In this document: piece by piece, positions 19,297-27,776 of the stretch | Layout: the number at the start of each line of letters is the position of its first letter | Numbering within the stretch: position 1 is the first letter of the stretch | Source of the DNA: Isotricha intestinalis | Lineage: Eukaryota > Ciliophora > Litostomatea > Vestibuliferida > Isotrichidae | NCBI GenBank assembly: GCA_023807065.1 | Contig: JAJJLU010003820.1 | Span: forward strand, 1 to 29,484 | Direction of reading: 5' to 3' | Length of the DNA stretch: 29,484 nt | Notes under the pieces: model-generated | What the model was told of the DNA's origin: nothing | Databases searched by the model: none | Seen by the model: only the letters and a program-made list of their open reading frames with translations | Made by a program: the position numbers and the translations under genes

Positions 19297-19692
19297 ATGG
19301 GTTGCAATATGCAGAAAGGAGAAATTATTATTAATTCAATTACTTCAAATAGTAATAATTCTTCTAAAGAAACTAATATAAAAAGTACTTGTTTTTCTTT
19401 TGAACCTAATTCATTAAAAAAAACTTTTTTTAATTTTAATAAGAAAATTATATATAATAACTTAATTACAAAAATGTTATGGGTAAAAGTAATTGATTTT
19501 TTATCATATAATGAATTAAAAGAAGTTGGTAAAGTTAATAGGAAATTTAATATGCTTGTTAAAAATAATAATGTTCTTGTTAAGTTTTTTAAAAAAAAAA
19601 ATACAGAATATGATAATGTAATTGATAATATAATATCATTTGATTCTTTTAGTCAATTACAAAAATATGAAACTTTATCAAATATTAATTAA
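19297..19692 (+). CDS. Small F-box-like protein with possible lipidated N-terminus
   Basis: This 131-residue protein begins MGCNMQKG. Gly2-Cys3 is the usual arrangement for N-myristoylation plus palmitoylation, though residue 6 is Gln rather than the favoured Ser/Thr. After a Ser/Asn-rich stretch, residues about 58-100 (LWVKVIDFLSYNELKEVGKVN and following) resemble an F-box: a Leu-x5-[IV]-x2-[FY]-Leu start, then Leu-x3-[GA]-x-[VC]-x-[RK] and a basic helix. F-box proteins recruit substrates to SCF ubiquitin ligases. No substrate-binding repeats follow, so partner and role are unknown. It could instead be an unrelated small helical protein. The TAA stop is followed at once by AAA. Confidence 0.5.
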   Translation: MGCNMQKGEIIINSITSNSNNSSKETNIKSTCFSFEPNSLKKTFFNFNKKIIYNNLITKMLWVKVIDFLSYNELKEVGKVNRKFNMLVKNNNVLVKFFKKKNTEYDNVIDNIISFDSFSQLQKYETLSNIN

Positions 19693-20598
19693 AAATATGA
19701 TATTCAATTAAAATTTTATTATCATTTGATATTTGTAAATAAATGACTATTATTTTTAATAAAGTATTAAATGATATATATTTAGAGTTCAAAAAATTTG
19801 ATTATTAAAAATTTATTATGATTGAAAAATATAAATATTATTTTCATTCATTTGTTTATTTTTTTATATTAAATAAATTGAGTAATAAAATAATTAAAAA
19901 ATTTTTTTATTAATTTTATAAAAAAATAAATAATAACATAGTAGAAAAATCAAACTTTTTCTTATGTTATTGTTTTATTTTTTAATTTCAGAATCCATAA
20001 TTTTAGAAAAATTTGATTTTATTATTTAATTTTTAAACTTTTACTTGTTTTTGGATTTTATTTTGCAATTTTATATTTTTTAAATCAGTTAATTTTTAAT
20101 AAATATGGATGCAATTGATAAATATGTTTAATATAGAATATTAAAATAGTAGATTGAAGTTTTTCAAGGATTTTTATGATTATAGTTGAAATTTAGAGAA
20201 ATGGTATTTTTAACGTTTTTTTATCTTATTGTCATTTTTTTATATTTGATAGAAAAAAATTATAAAATTTTAGAAAAACCCTTATATATTAGAAAAAAAA
20301 ATTAAGAGTTTAAATAATAATATTATAATCTTTAATTCTATTTAATTTGATAAATGAATAATATTTTTTTCTACTTAATCATGAATTAATATTTAATTAA
20401 AATATGAATATAAATATAATAAAACAAAAAATAAACCACACAAATTAAATTAATTTTTTTTCAAAAAAAATAATTAAAAAAAAAAATTTAATTTAAAAAA
20501 AAATAAAAAATAATTTTTCCAAAAAGCATAAAAAAATCTTAAAAAAAACCTAAAAAAAATTAAAAACAAATATACATAAATTAAAAAAAATAGAATAT
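19693..20598. other. Largest gene-free stretch (906 bp, convergent)
   Basis: This region lies between the 3' ends of the F-box-like gene and SmB. It is almost entirely A/T with many homopolymers, and is especially A-rich near 20400-20590. I find no ORF of note, no tRNA-like box B and no telomeric repeat. The only distinct structure is the hairpin at 19921-19983. Confidence 0.55.
19921..19983. other. Strong imperfect hairpin in convergent spacer
   Basis: AATAACATA (19932-19940) pairs with TATGTTATT (19963-19971). AGAAAAA (19943-19949) pairs with TTTTTCT (19956-19962). A two-base GT bulge and a six-base loop complete the core. The stem extends outward through A/T pairs, with one G-T pair and one bulged T, to about 27 pairs in all. 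It lies 228 bp past the F-box-like stop and more than 600 bp past the SmB stop. It could be a 3' processing structure, a small RNA precursor or a chance product of base composition. Confidence 0.6.
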
Positions 20599-21048
20599 TT
20601 ATTTAGGTGGTGGTATACTAGGAGGTTGAATATTAGGAGGAACAACGAATCCTCTCCCTGCATTAAAATTACTATTCATATTAGGAATTCCAACACCTCT
20701 TCCAACACTTCCCAAACCACTAATAGTATTATTATTATTATTAAATTCATTATCTTTTCCAATAACATTATCAAATCTTTTCTTATTATTATTAGGTTCT
20801 TGACTTTCAGCAGAAATAGCAATTACACTATCTCCTCTTATTAAAACTAATCCTAATGTTCTTCTTTTTTCTCTTATAAATTTCTTATTCTTTGATTTTA
20901 CTAAACAATGTTCTTCTGTGTCACTTAATACTAAATTCATATGCTTGTCAAATGCTAAAAATGTCCCTATTAATACACGATTTTCACTCAATGTAACTCT
21001 TATACGATAATTTATCCATATTAAAAATTTACTTTGACGAGTTGACAT
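20599..21048 (-). CDS. SNRPB: Small nuclear ribonucleoprotein SmB/B'
   Basis: This 149-residue protein has the two Sm motifs. Sm1 spans about 7-45 and contains INYRIRVTLSENRVLIGTFL, then FDKHMNLVLSDTEE. Sm2 spans about 63-84 and includes RTLGLVLIRGDSVIAIS. The conserved Arg-Gly-Asp/Glu of Sm2 is present. The wording of Sm1 and Sm2 and the C-terminal tail with Gly-Arg-Gly and PPSIPPPK identify SmB rather than another Sm protein, although the tail is shorter than in animals. SmB is part of the heptameric ring on spliceosomal U snRNAs, which implies this genome still splices some genes. The gene is head-to-head with the TFIIS-domain gene across 79 bp. Its leader ends CC-A11-ATG. The first 24 codons use CGT for three of four Arg; all later Arg are AGA. 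Confidence 0.92.
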   Translation of the reverse strand: MSTRQSKFLIWINYRIRVTLSENRVLIGTFLAFDKHMNLVLSDTEEHCLVKSKNKKFIREKRRTLGLVLIRGDSVIAISAESQEPNNNKKRFDNVIGKDNEFNNNNNTISGLGSVGRGVGIPNMNSNFNAGRGFVVPPNIQPPSIPPPK

Positions 21049-21127
21049 TTTTTTTTTTTGGATAATTTGTTTTATTTTTTTTTGGATAATTATTTTTTTT
21101 ATTATTTTTTTTAATTGTTGTTTTAGA
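21049..21127. promoter_or_regulatory. 79-bp bidirectional promoter with duplicated element
   Basis: Only 79 bp separate the SmB and TFIIS-domain start codons. The segment contains two copies of a T-run followed by GGATAATT: T11 at 21049-21059 with GGATAATT at 21060-21067, and T9 at 21075-21083 with GGATAATT at 21084-21091. Read from the SmB side this is AATTATCC followed by an A-run. Both genes must draw their core promoters and 5' UTRs from this segment or from coding sequence. Confidence 0.7.
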
Positions 21128-23731
21128 ATGTCTTTTAGTCATCCTTTTGAAAAAAAAAATAAAGAGATTAAAAATAATTGTAATTGGAATTCAGTTAAAA
21201 AAGATATGACAAGGGAAAATGTTAAAAAACAATTAATTAATGCTTTGGATTTTAAAAGTGATAATAATTGTAAGTTTTCTTCTGAATATTTAGCTTTGGA
21301 AATTGAAGAAGAAATTTATAAACAAAATAATAATAATTCTAAAAGTAAAGATTATAGAGATAAAATAAGAAAAATTGAATTAAGAATAAAAGGAAATAGA
21401 AATTTATTTATAAGAGAAATATTAAAAAAAGGTTTAATTAGTGTAAAAGATTTTTGTAAACTTGATGAGAAAATATTAAATGATGATAATTATTTTAGAA
21501 AATTAAATGGAGATAACTTAATCACAAATAACAATGATAATAATATATTTACTCATTTAAATAAAACACTTAAATTTCCAATAAGAAATGTTCGTCCTCC
21601 CATAAAAAATAATCCAATAATTCAAAACAAACAAAATGAACTAATTAGTAATAAAAATGAAAATAATAATTTTGGGATTAAGAATAATAAAAATGAAAAA
21701 AAAATAGAATTTTCAATCAAAGAAAATCAATTTAATATAAATGATAATATTAACAATACTGTGATTGAAAAATCAATTGATTTTGATATAACTACTTCAA
21801 CATATAATAAACTTAATGAAAGTGAAATAAATACTTATTCTTTTAATATTAATGATAGTAGTGTATCAATTGAATCCACAGGAATAAAAAAACATGAAAG
21901 TCAATATGAAAAATTAAAAAGATTAATGGAAGAAAGAAGGAAAAAAAAATTAAATAAAAAATCTAAAACTTTAACTGTAATACCTAATATTATATATAAT
22001 GAAAATAATAATGATAATAATATTACTGAAAGAGATAATAAAGAAAATAAAAAAGATAATGAATTAAATAATTTAAATAATTCTATAAAGCAAGAGAATA
22101 AAGCTTTAAATAAAGGTAAAATTATTAATTTAAAAAATTCAATTCAAAAGAAAAAAATTAATCCTCTAAATCAAAATAAAATAAATATAAAAGAAAATAT
22201 AGAAAATAACCAAGAAAATAATATAATAGACAAAAAAACTAATATTAATTTCATTAGTGACAAAACTCCAAATAAAAATATAAAATTGAGTGAAGAAAAA
22301 AAAGAAGAAAAAAATTCTCCAAAAATACATTTTAATATAAATAATACAAGTTTCCAAAAAATAATATATAAAGAAGAGCCAGAAATAAATTTAAATATAA
22401 CTTCAGAATTATCAAGTAAAAGAGATTTTTTTTCTCCTAAACATTCAATTTTTCAAAATCAATATGATAACATTAATCAAAGTGCAATTTTACCTCATTT
22501 AAATTTAAATTGTTCATATATTGAAAATCCATTAAATAATTTAAAAGAAAAATATAAATTAATAAATGAACAAAAAATTGTAATTGAAACTGAATTAAAT
22601 ATTATAAAAAAAGAAAATGATCAATATAAAAAAGAAATAGCAAATTTAAAAGAAATTGTTTCTAATTTAAAACAACAAATTTCACAACCAAATGAAGAAA
22701 TATTAAGATTAGAACAAATAAAATTTAATCAAAAATTAAAGCAAAAAGAAGTTGAAATTGAAATATTAACTAATGAAAATATTCAATTAAAAAACCATTT
22801 AAAAATATGTGAAAACAATTTAAATGATATGATAAAAGATAATAAATTATTTAGAGAAGAAATGGAAAAAAGATGTTCTTCTTATCAAAAAGAAATTGAA
22901 ACTTTAAGACAATCAAACACACAAAATAATTCTCATTTATATAATAGTAATATTATAAACTCTAATTATGAGAATAATGATAATATTAAAAAAGTAAGAA
23001 GTCAAAGTTTTTCTCTTATTCAAAATGATTTTGATAAAAAAGAAATTAAAAATGAAAATGGACAAATTAAAAATAATAATGAAGAAATAAGCAATGGAAA
23101 TAATAAATACATTGAAAAAGAAGAAGAAAAAAAATATTCACATTCAATTTCAAAAATTCCTACTTTTAGTGATTTTCCAATTGAAGGGAATCAAAAAAAT
23201 ATATTTGAAAATAATAATATAAATAAAATTAAAGAAGATAACAATAATTCTAATAAATATGAAATAAAAAATCCTTTTGAAGTAAATAAAAATAGAAATT
23301 TATTTAAAGAAGAAATAAATAATGAAATAAATGAAGAAAAAAAAGAAGAAAAAATTTTTACGCTAAAAAAACCATATATAAAAAAAAAAAATATTTTAAA
23401 TACAATGAAACAAGAAAATAAAACAAGTAAAAATATCTTATCAAAAACAACAATAATTCAACATTCTCAAATAAATCCTTTTGAAGAAGAAGATAATGAG
23501 AATGAATTGGAAAATGTATTTTCAAATAATCTAATAAAGACAAATAACAAGAAAAATATAAATAATTCAAGAAATAAAACAATAAATAATAATATAAATA
23601 ATAATCAAACTTCAAAATTTCTTCAAAAAAAACAAAGTCCAAATATAATAATAAATGAAAATGAAAAAGAATCAAATTTAAAAAACATATTTAACACAGA
23701 TAATAATGAATTAAATTCTATATTTGATTAA
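21128..23731 (+). CDS. TFIIS central-domain protein with Asn-rich region and coiled coil
   Basis: In this 867-residue protein, residues about 27-125 match the TFIIS central (TFS2M) domain: an Arg-Glu...Leu...AL start, LALEIEEEIYKQ, YRDKIRKIELRIKGNRNLFIREIL, then KKGLIS and a Phe/Leu-rich end. This three-helix domain binds RNA polymerase II in TFIIS, Bye1 and PHF3/DIDO. No C-terminal zinc ribbon, PHD finger or SPOC domain is visible. The middle (about 130-460) is Asn/Lys/Glu-rich and probably disordered. Residues about 469-600 form a clear coiled coil. The tail is again low complexity with two NPF tripeptides. It probably binds Pol II without cleavage-stimulating activity; this is inference. 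It shares a promoter region with SmB and converges with Rpb4 at a distance of 70 bp. Its stop is a tandem TAATAA. Confidence 0.68.
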   Translation: MSFSHPFEKKNKEIKNNCNWNSVKKDMTRENVKKQLINALDFKSDNNCKFSSEYLALEIEEEIYKQNNNNSKSKDYRDKIRKIELRIKGNRNLFIREILKKGLISVKDFCKLDEKILNDDNYFRKLNGDNLITNNNDNNIFTHLNKTLKFPIRNVRPPIKNNPIIQNKQNELISNKNENNNFGIKNNKNEKKIEFSIKENQFNINDNINNTVIEKSIDFDITTSTYNKLNESEINTYSFNINDSSVSIESTGIKKHESQYEKLKRLMEERRKKKLNKKSKTLTVIPNIIYNENNNDNNITERDNKENKKDNELNNLNNSIKQENKALNKGKIINLKNSIQKKKINPLNQNKINIKENIENNQENNIIDKKTNINFISDKTPNKNIKLSEEKKEEKNSPKIHFNINNTSFQKIIYKEEPEINLNITSELSSKRDFFSPKHSIFQNQYDNINQSAILPHLNLNCSYIENPLNNLKEKYKLINEQKIVIETELNIIKKENDQYKKEIANLKEIVSNLKQQISQPNEEILRLEQIKFNQKLKQKEVEIEILTNENIQLKNHLKICENNLNDMIKDNKLFREEMEKRCSSYQKEIETLRQSNTQNNSHLYNSNIINSNYENNDNIKKVRSQSFSLIQNDFDKKEIKNENGQIKNNNEEISNGNNKYIEKEEEKKYSHSISKIPTFSDFPIEGNQKNIFENNNINKIKEDNNNSNKYEIKNPFEVNKNRNLFKEEINNEINEEKKEEKIFTLKKPYIKKKNILNTMKQENKTSKNILSKTTIIQHSQINPFEEEDNENELENVFSNNLIKTNNKKNINNSRNKTINNNINNNQTSKFLQKKQSPNIIINENEKESNLKNIFNTDNNELNSIFD

Positions 23732-23801
23732 TAAATTGCAAATATAAATAATATTATTTTTTTTAAATGACATTTTTTATAATTTAATAAAATATAAATA
23801 A

Positions 23802-24203
23802 TTAATAAGAAGCCATTTTTTTAAGTCTATCTAAATAACTTTGTAATTCATGTTCTTCTAATTTTTCTTTTAAACTAGGAATAAGAGAATAAGCTTCTTC
23901 AGCTTTTAAAGGTAATAAATCAATTAATTGAGCCTCTTCAAAATGAGCTAATTTATCTTTAAGAGGATTAAATAAATTTTTTAAATCAGTTGCTTTTGTT
24001 GACATTTCTGAAAGACCATATTTATTAAATCTTTCTATATATGCTTTTGTTTGACGTAATATTGGATTTGTTTCTGAATCTTTTAATAATATTTCATTTG
24101 ATTTTATTATTGCAAATAATTGAAAATTTGGACATGTCTCACAATTTTCAAATTCTTTATCTAATTGAAATGTATTTGTTTCTATATCCATGAAATTATC
24201 CAT
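23802..24203 (-). CDS. RPB4: RNA polymerase II subunit Rpb4 (POLR2D)
   Basis: This 133-residue protein is close in length to animal POLR2D (about 140). The C-terminal half carries the family pattern: an alternating Phe-Glu-x-Ala-Gln-Leu...Leu helix (LAHFEEAQLIDLLP), then KAEEAYSLIPSLKEKLEEHELQ and a short terminal helix ending Tyr. The N-terminal half has the TFQLDKEFEN strand and NCETCPNFQLFAI. Rpb4 pairs with Rpb7 in the stalk of Pol II, acting in initiation, RNA exit and mRNA decay. The N-terminus fits an ATG at 24203 preceded by AATAAA. It sits tail-to-tail with the TFIIS-domain gene and 156 bp ahead of the ankyrin gene's 3' end. Confidence 0.87.
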   Translation of the reverse strand: MDNFMDIETNTFQLDKEFENCETCPNFQLFAIIKSNEILLKDSETNPILRQTKAYIERFNKYGLSEMSTKATDLKNLFNPLKDKLAHFEEAQLIDLLPLKAEEAYSLIPSLKEKLEEHELQSYLDRLKKMASY

Positions 24204-24359
24204 TTTATTAATATGAAATATATTTTTTATAAATCATTTCTTAATTATATTTAAAACACATTTATAAATAAATAAAATATGAAATTAAAAGTCCAATTAA
24301 AAAAATATTTTTATAAAAAGAAAACATTAACAAATATTAAAAACAATAAAATAACCTTA

Positions 24360-25784
24360 TTAATCTTTAATATACAATTTTTTTCTAAAATCCTGAGCTA
24401 ATTCAGAAACAATTTCATAAGCTTCTTTTTCCATTTCGTTTTTATATTCACTTTCAACAAAATAAGAGAATCCTCTTTTAACATTTTCATAAAAGTCTTT
24501 ATTTTTACCAAATAAATGAACAACATGTAGAGCAGTAGCTCTTTTACAAAGAGTTGCCATTCTATAATTTTTAGCATAATCAATAGGTTTTTTTCCACTT
24601 TTATCTCTTTTAAAAGGAGAAGCATAATATAAAAATAAAAAAATAACAGCATCAAAATTATTATTATTAATACCTAAATGTAAAGGTGAAAAACCAATTT
24701 CATCTAATGCATCAACATCTGCACCATAATTTACAATTTTAGGAATAATTTGATAAAAATTTCTTTTTGCTGCCCAATGAAGTAATGTTTGCTTATAATA
24801 ATCACTTTCTAATACTAAATATTTACAATCATCTAATATTAAATTTGCATTATATAAATCTTTATTCTTTATTGCTGTTATTAAATAATCAAAATATGAT
24901 TTTGATTTATTCATATTTGATAAAGGATATTTTGTAAAAAATTCATTCAAATTTATCGTTAATCTTCTAAAATGTGTTGCTGCTTTTATTATTATTTTTT
25001 TAAATTTTAATAATAAATTTTCATGCTTTCTTTTCTTTAATATTTGATCTGTTTTTGTATTTCTTGCTATTTTTACTATTGTTAAAGCTTTAATTGCTTT
25101 AAATTCATTATTGGGTTTTTTTCTTTTTTTTATTTTTGATTTTTTCTTCTCTGAAAATATATCTTTTGGATTTTTTATTATTATTCTATCTTGAAATGGA
25201 TTTCTAAATTTAGAAGAAAATTTATTTCTTGAAATCACACAAAAAGCATCTTCAAATATTTTCACATTATCTCTTTTAAGAGAATCATAAAGTTGTTGAT
25301 TTGTATTTGAAATTATTTTAGGTAAACCATTATATAATTTAGGTAATATTGGATGATTATCTATAATAAAAGGATATTTTTTTATTTCAGTTGGTTTACT
25401 ATGATAAGCATATATTGTTTTATTAAGAGATTTTGATATTATATTATTTTCATAATTTATATTTTGTTCTGTTTTAGTATCATTTGATTGAGACATATAT
25501 GTACTATATCCTGAAATATATTGAGTTTTATTTTTCGAATTAAATGATTTATTTTTTTTTTCTTTTGGAATTTTTGATAAAGAATTTTGACGTATTTTTT
25601 CTTTGAACATATTATAATTTGCTAATCTTAATAAATTATCATTATGTAATCTTGGAGCATAGTAAATTGGATATTTTTGATTTGAATACTCTTTTAATAA
25701 ATAATTATTTTTTGGATTCGATTCTTTTGATTCTAATTCAGAAATTACTATTGATTTTAAATGATGCTCATTTCTATTTATCAT
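24360..25784 (-). CDS. Ankyrin-repeat protein, long basic N-terminus
   Basis: In this 474-residue protein, residues 1-290 are polar and basic, with a KKKSKIKKRKKP cluster (213-224) that could be a nuclear signal. Three to four ankyrin repeats follow (about 297-410). The clearest are TLLHWAAKRNFYQIIPKIVNYGADVDA (about 333-359) and SPLHLGINNNNFDAVIFLFLYYASPFKRD (about 366-394). A helical C-terminal tail (about 410-474) ends the protein. Ankyrin repeats mediate protein binding; no enzymatic domain is visible, so the partner is unknown. It is head-to-head with the TRIM37-like gene across 66 bp, so they probably share promoter elements. Confidence 0.82.
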   Translation of the reverse strand: MINRNEHHLKSIVISELESKESNPKNNYLLKEYSNQKYPIYYAPRLHNDNLLRLANYNMFKEKIRQNSLSKIPKEKKNKSFNSKNKTQYISGYSTYMSQSNDTKTEQNINYENNIISKSLNKTIYAYHSKPTEIKKYPFIIDNHPILPKLYNGLPKIISNTNQQLYDSLKRDNVKIFEDAFCVISRNKFSSKFRNPFQDRIIIKNPKDIFSEKKKSKIKKRKKPNNEFKAIKALTIVKIARNTKTDQILKKRKHENLLLKFKKIIIKAATHFRRLTINLNEFFTKYPLSNMNKSKSYFDYLITAIKNKDLYNANLILDDCKYLVLESDYYKQTLLHWAAKRNFYQIIPKIVNYGADVDALDEIGFSPLHLGINNNNFDAVIFLFLYYASPFKRDKSGKKPIDYAKNYRMATLCKRATALHVVHLFGKNKDFYENVKRGFSYFVESEYKNEMEKEAYEIVSELAQDFRKKLYIKD

Positions 25785-25850
25785 AATCTTTCTTAATATT
25801 TTTTTAAAAAATTATAAATTTATGTAACATTTAATTAATAAAATTTTAAA
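25785..25850. promoter_or_regulatory. 66-bp bidirectional promoter, ankyrin / TRIM37-like
   Basis: The two divergent start codons are only 66 bp apart, and the spacer is nearly all A/T. No specific element stands out. The 5' UTRs must be very short or begin inside this segment. Confidence 0.55.
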
Positions 25851-27776
25851 ATGACTGAAAAAAATGAATATAAAAATTTATTAAAATGTTTTATTTGTAA
25901 AGGACAATTAAATGATGCAATAATATGTCCAAAATGTCATAAATTATCATGTCGAAAGTGTATAGAAGATTTATTTCAAAAACAAACACAAATTAAATGT
26001 CCAAACTGTAATTGTTTATTTAATAATAATTCAATTTGTATTCTTCATAATTTACCTTTAATGTATTTTTGTAAAATATGTAAAATTCCTCTTTGCTCTG
26101 ATTGTTATATGTTAAATAATAATCATAAAAATCATCAAATTGAAAAAATTGATAAATATTTTGATGAAAATTTCCCAAATATAAATAAATTTATTAATAG
26201 TTTATCAAAAAAATCTTCTCAATATGTTGAAATGGTTAATGTTTTAAATAAAATTTTAGAAAGTATAGATTATTTAGTTGAAGATAAAGAAAAAGAAATA
26301 CAAATGATTTATTTAGAAATGATTAATAATATCAAAGAAAAAGCTGGAATTATAAAAGAAAAATTAAATGATTGTAAAAAAGATATTATGAGTAAATTTA
26401 GATTAATTGAAAGTAGAAAAAATGAATTTAATGAAAAATATAATAAAAAAGATAAGGTTAAAATGTTAGAAAATATTGATGAAATTAAACAATTTATGAA
26501 TAATAAAGTTAATGAAGAAATTGATGAAGAATTATTTTCTCAAATTATTAAAATGGATATTTCAGAAGAAATTTCAAAAGAAATTATCCCTCAATTTAAT
26601 AAATATGTAGAATTAAAAATTAATATTTTAGATAAATTAAGTAATATTCATTCTTATTATTCTAATCCTTTTAATTATTATGGTCATTTATTTAGATTAA
26701 AATTGAAAATTAATCAAAATTATTTAAGTACATATTTACTTCATGAAAAAGGAAGTTTAAATCAGAATTTTTCATTTATCATTCAATTATATAATTATAA
26801 GAGTAAGTCTAAATCATTAAACTTAACTAATAATTATACTTTCACAAAGAAAAATGAAGCTGTTGGATATAAAAAATTAATAACAAATGATAAATTACAA
26901 AAAGAAGGTTTTATAAATAAAAATGGAGAAATATTAATTAAATTTTCTATTAAATCTCTTTCTTATAAAAAGTTATTTGAAATATCACAAATGAATAAAG
27001 ATAAAAATGAATTATATAGATGTAAAAGTCAAGAATATATTTATAAAACAAATATATTTAATTATAAAACAAATGATACTTTTGACCATGAAATTGAAGT
27101 TAATTTAGATAATAATATAAATGATGACTTTATTTTAAATAAACGTAATTTATCACCAATAAAAATAAATGAAAAAATTGATAAAAAAGAAAATAATATA
27201 ACAGATAAAGATAAATTTAAAGAAATTGAGCAATTAATTAAAAAATCAACAACAACAATAAATATAAATAATAAAATAAACATATTAAAATCAAATGAAA
27301 ATAAAAATAACAAAATATCATTTTTTAAAAATGAAAATAATGAAATATTAAAAACAAATGAAAATAAAAATCTAAAAATTAATTTTTTCAGGAATGAAAA
27401 AAATGAATTATTAAAATCAATTGAAAATAAAGAAATAGTAAAATCAAATGGGAATGAAATAATTCCAAAAGAAAATAATATAGATTTATCATTATCAGAA
27501 ATACCACAAGATTCACAATATTTAATGACAGATATAGATTTAACAATAAATAATAATGATGATTTAAAAGATAATGCTTTTGCAAGAAGAAAATTCTTAA
27601 ATGATTTAAAATATTTAGCAAATGAAAATTCATTTATTCCAATGCCAAAAAATAACATTAAAAATAATATCATAAATTATGATAATACATCAAAAAATAG
27701 ATATCCTTCAAATATTTTAAATTTAAATGCTAATGATACAGTTTATCCTCAAAATAAATTTAATTTTAAAAAATAA
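25851..27776 (+). CDS. TRIM37: TRIM37-like RING / B-box / coiled-coil / MATH protein
   Basis: This 641-residue protein has a RING finger at 13-53 with ligands Cys13, Cys16, Cys26, His30, Cys34, Cys37, Cys50 and Cys53. The wording KCFICKGQLNDAIICPKC closely follows TRIM37. A B-box lies at about 62-98 (CILHNLPLMYFCKICKIPLCSDC, then paired His), and a coiled coil at about 115-215. Residues about 278-375 read as a MATH domain (FRLKLKINQNYLSTYLLHEKG, then GYKKLITNDKLQKEGFINKNGEILIKFSIKS). RING, B-box, coiled coil and MATH together is the TRIM37 architecture; in animals it is an E3 ubiquitin ligase controlling centrosome number and peroxisomal proteins. Whether that role holds here is unknown. The C-terminal 240 residues are low complexity with a 21-residue repeat and do not match TRIM37. 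Confidence 0.83.
   Translation: MTEKNEYKNLLKCFICKGQLNDAIICPKCHKLSCRKCIEDLFQKQTQIKCPNCNCLFNNNSICILHNLPLMYFCKICKIPLCSDCYMLNNNHKNHQIEKIDKYFDENFPNINKFINSLSKKSSQYVEMVNVLNKILESIDYLVEDKEKEIQMIYLEMINNIKEKAGIIKEKLNDCKKDIMSKFRLIESRKNEFNEKYNKKDKVKMLENIDEIKQFMNNKVNEEIDEELFSQIIKMDISEEISKEIIPQFNKYVELKINILDKLSNIHSYYSNPFNYYGHLFRLKLKINQNYLSTYLLHEKGSLNQNFSFIIQLYNYKSKSKSLNLTNNYTFTKKNEAVGYKKLITNDKLQKEGFINKNGEILIKFSIKSLSYKKLFEISQMNKDKNELYRCKSQEYIYKTNIFNYKTNDTFDHEIEVNLDNNINDDFILNKRNLSPIKINEKIDKKENNITDKDKFKEIEQLIKKSTTTININNKINILKSNENKNNKISFFKNENNEILKTNENKNLKINFFRNEKNELLKSIENKEIVKSNGNEIIPKENNIDLSLSEIPQDSQYLMTDIDLTINNNDDLKDNAFARRKFLNDLKYLANENSFIPMPKNNIKNNIINYDNTSKNRYPSNILNLNANDTVYPQNKFNFKK
27282..27470 (+). repeat. 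63-bp in-frame tandem repeat
   Basis: Residues 478-498 and 499-519 of the TRIM37-like protein are two copies of a 21-residue unit (I-L-K-[ST]-N-E-N-K...F-F-[KR]-N-E-x-N-E). A degenerate third copy follows to about residue 540. The DNA period is 63 bp. Confidence 0.8.

Noticed and set aside
19693..20598. tRNA, snRNA or telomeric sequence in the long spacer
   Set aside because: There is no G/C-rich stem set, no GGTTCNANTCC box and no G-rich repeat.
23260..23490. Two NPF tripeptides in the TFIIS-domain protein as EH-domain ligands
   Set aside because: The protein is very rich in Asn, so NPF can arise by chance, and nothing else suggests endocytosis.
27062..27673. 203-codon minus-strand open frame
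   Set aside because: It lies wholly inside the TRIM37-like gene, is hydrophobic low complexity, and results from reading Asn/Lys-rich codons backwards.
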